A stretch of 36,530 nucleotides of DNA from Pseudomonadota bacterium (GTDB lineage Bacteria > Pseudomonadota > Alphaproteobacteria > Acetobacterales > Acetobacteraceae). Each line of letters opens with the position of its first letter. Position 1 is the stretch's first letter. Under the pieces are notes generated by a model that saw only the letters and a program-made list of their open reading frames with translations, ran no database searches and was not told where the DNA came from. This document shows, in pieces, positions 36,436-36,530 of this stretch. A program made the position numbers and the translations under genes. The stretch lies in contig JAJZEV010000159.1 of the NCBI GenBank assembly GCA_021805665.1, forward strand, positions 1 to 36,530, read 5' to 3'.

Positions 36436-36530
36436 TCGCCGACAAGTGACTGTGTTTCGCGAAGCAAGGCCGTGTAACCTAACCATGTTGTTACGATCCC
36501 TCTTCGGAAATGGAATTCTCTCATGCTGCG
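36436..36530. other. Non-coding tail of the window
   Basis: After the ndvA stop I see no gene that can be supported. A GTAAC/GTTAC repeat (36474-36478 and 36490-36494) surrounds an ATG at 36485. An ATG near 36523 could begin the next gene. The window ends too soon to tell. Confidence 0.3.

Overview
The window is high-GC chromosomal DNA from a motile alphaproteobacterium. The order rpoZ-rel-acpS-lepB-rnc-era-recO-parC, together with the rpmH-rnpA-yidD-yidC-engB cluster, suggests Rhodospirillales and probably Acetobacteraceae. This placement rests on gene order and protein style, not on a search. Coding density is very high, most operon joints are 4-base ATGA overlaps, and I see no tRNA, rRNA, insertion sequence or CRISPR array.

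Layout. (1) 1-2125: 3' part of a molybdenum hydroxylase large subunit (IorB type), closed by a strong hairpin. (2) 2219-9165: a LysR regulator followed by fdsG-fdsB-fdsA-fdhD-fdsD, a complete soluble NAD-linked molybdenum formate dehydrogenase operon. A perfect ATAG-N7-CTAT palindrome lies between regulator and operon. (3) 9179-9826, minus strand: remnants of two adjacent genes, a small protein and an AbiEii-type nucleotidyltransferase, broken by a frameshift, an in-frame stop and an apparent internal deletion. (4) 9879-12475, minus strand: flgK-flgL. (5) 12476-12965: a non-coding stretch with a possible small RNA, then a 40-residue entericidin-like lipoprotein. (6) 12966-18541: rpoZ-rel-acpS-lepB-rnc-era. 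(7) 18549-19742, minus strand: a two-TM potassium channel with an RCK domain, divergent from recO-parC (19785-22743). (8) 22768-28046, minus strand: rpmH-rnpA-yidD-yidC-engB plus a 703-residue protein I do not recognise, all downstream of a good sigma-70 promoter. (9) 28298-30776: a flavin monooxygenase facing a luciferase-like oxidoreductase. (10) 30806-34453, minus strand: copA followed 12 bases later by a two-domain deoxycytidylate-type deaminase resembling the AvcD/anti-phage dCTP deaminase group; the luciferase-like gene ends this unit. (11) 34657-36435: an NdvA-like glucan ABC exporter.

How it fits together. Formate oxidation to NADH (Fds) and the Mo hydroxylase both depend on molybdenum cofactor, and FdhD supplies the sulfur needed by FdsA. 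The central block combines transcription (omega), the stringent response (Rel), lipid carrier activation (AcpS), secretion (LepB), RNA processing and ribosome assembly (Rnc, Era), repair (RecO) and chromosome segregation (ParC). The rpmH block couples ribosome, RNase P and membrane insertion. The best candidates for new biology are the AvcD-like deaminase, the unrecognised 703-residue protein in the yidC operon, the decayed nucleotidyltransferase pair, the possible small RNA near 12537-12632, and two probable leaderless transcripts (copA and recO).
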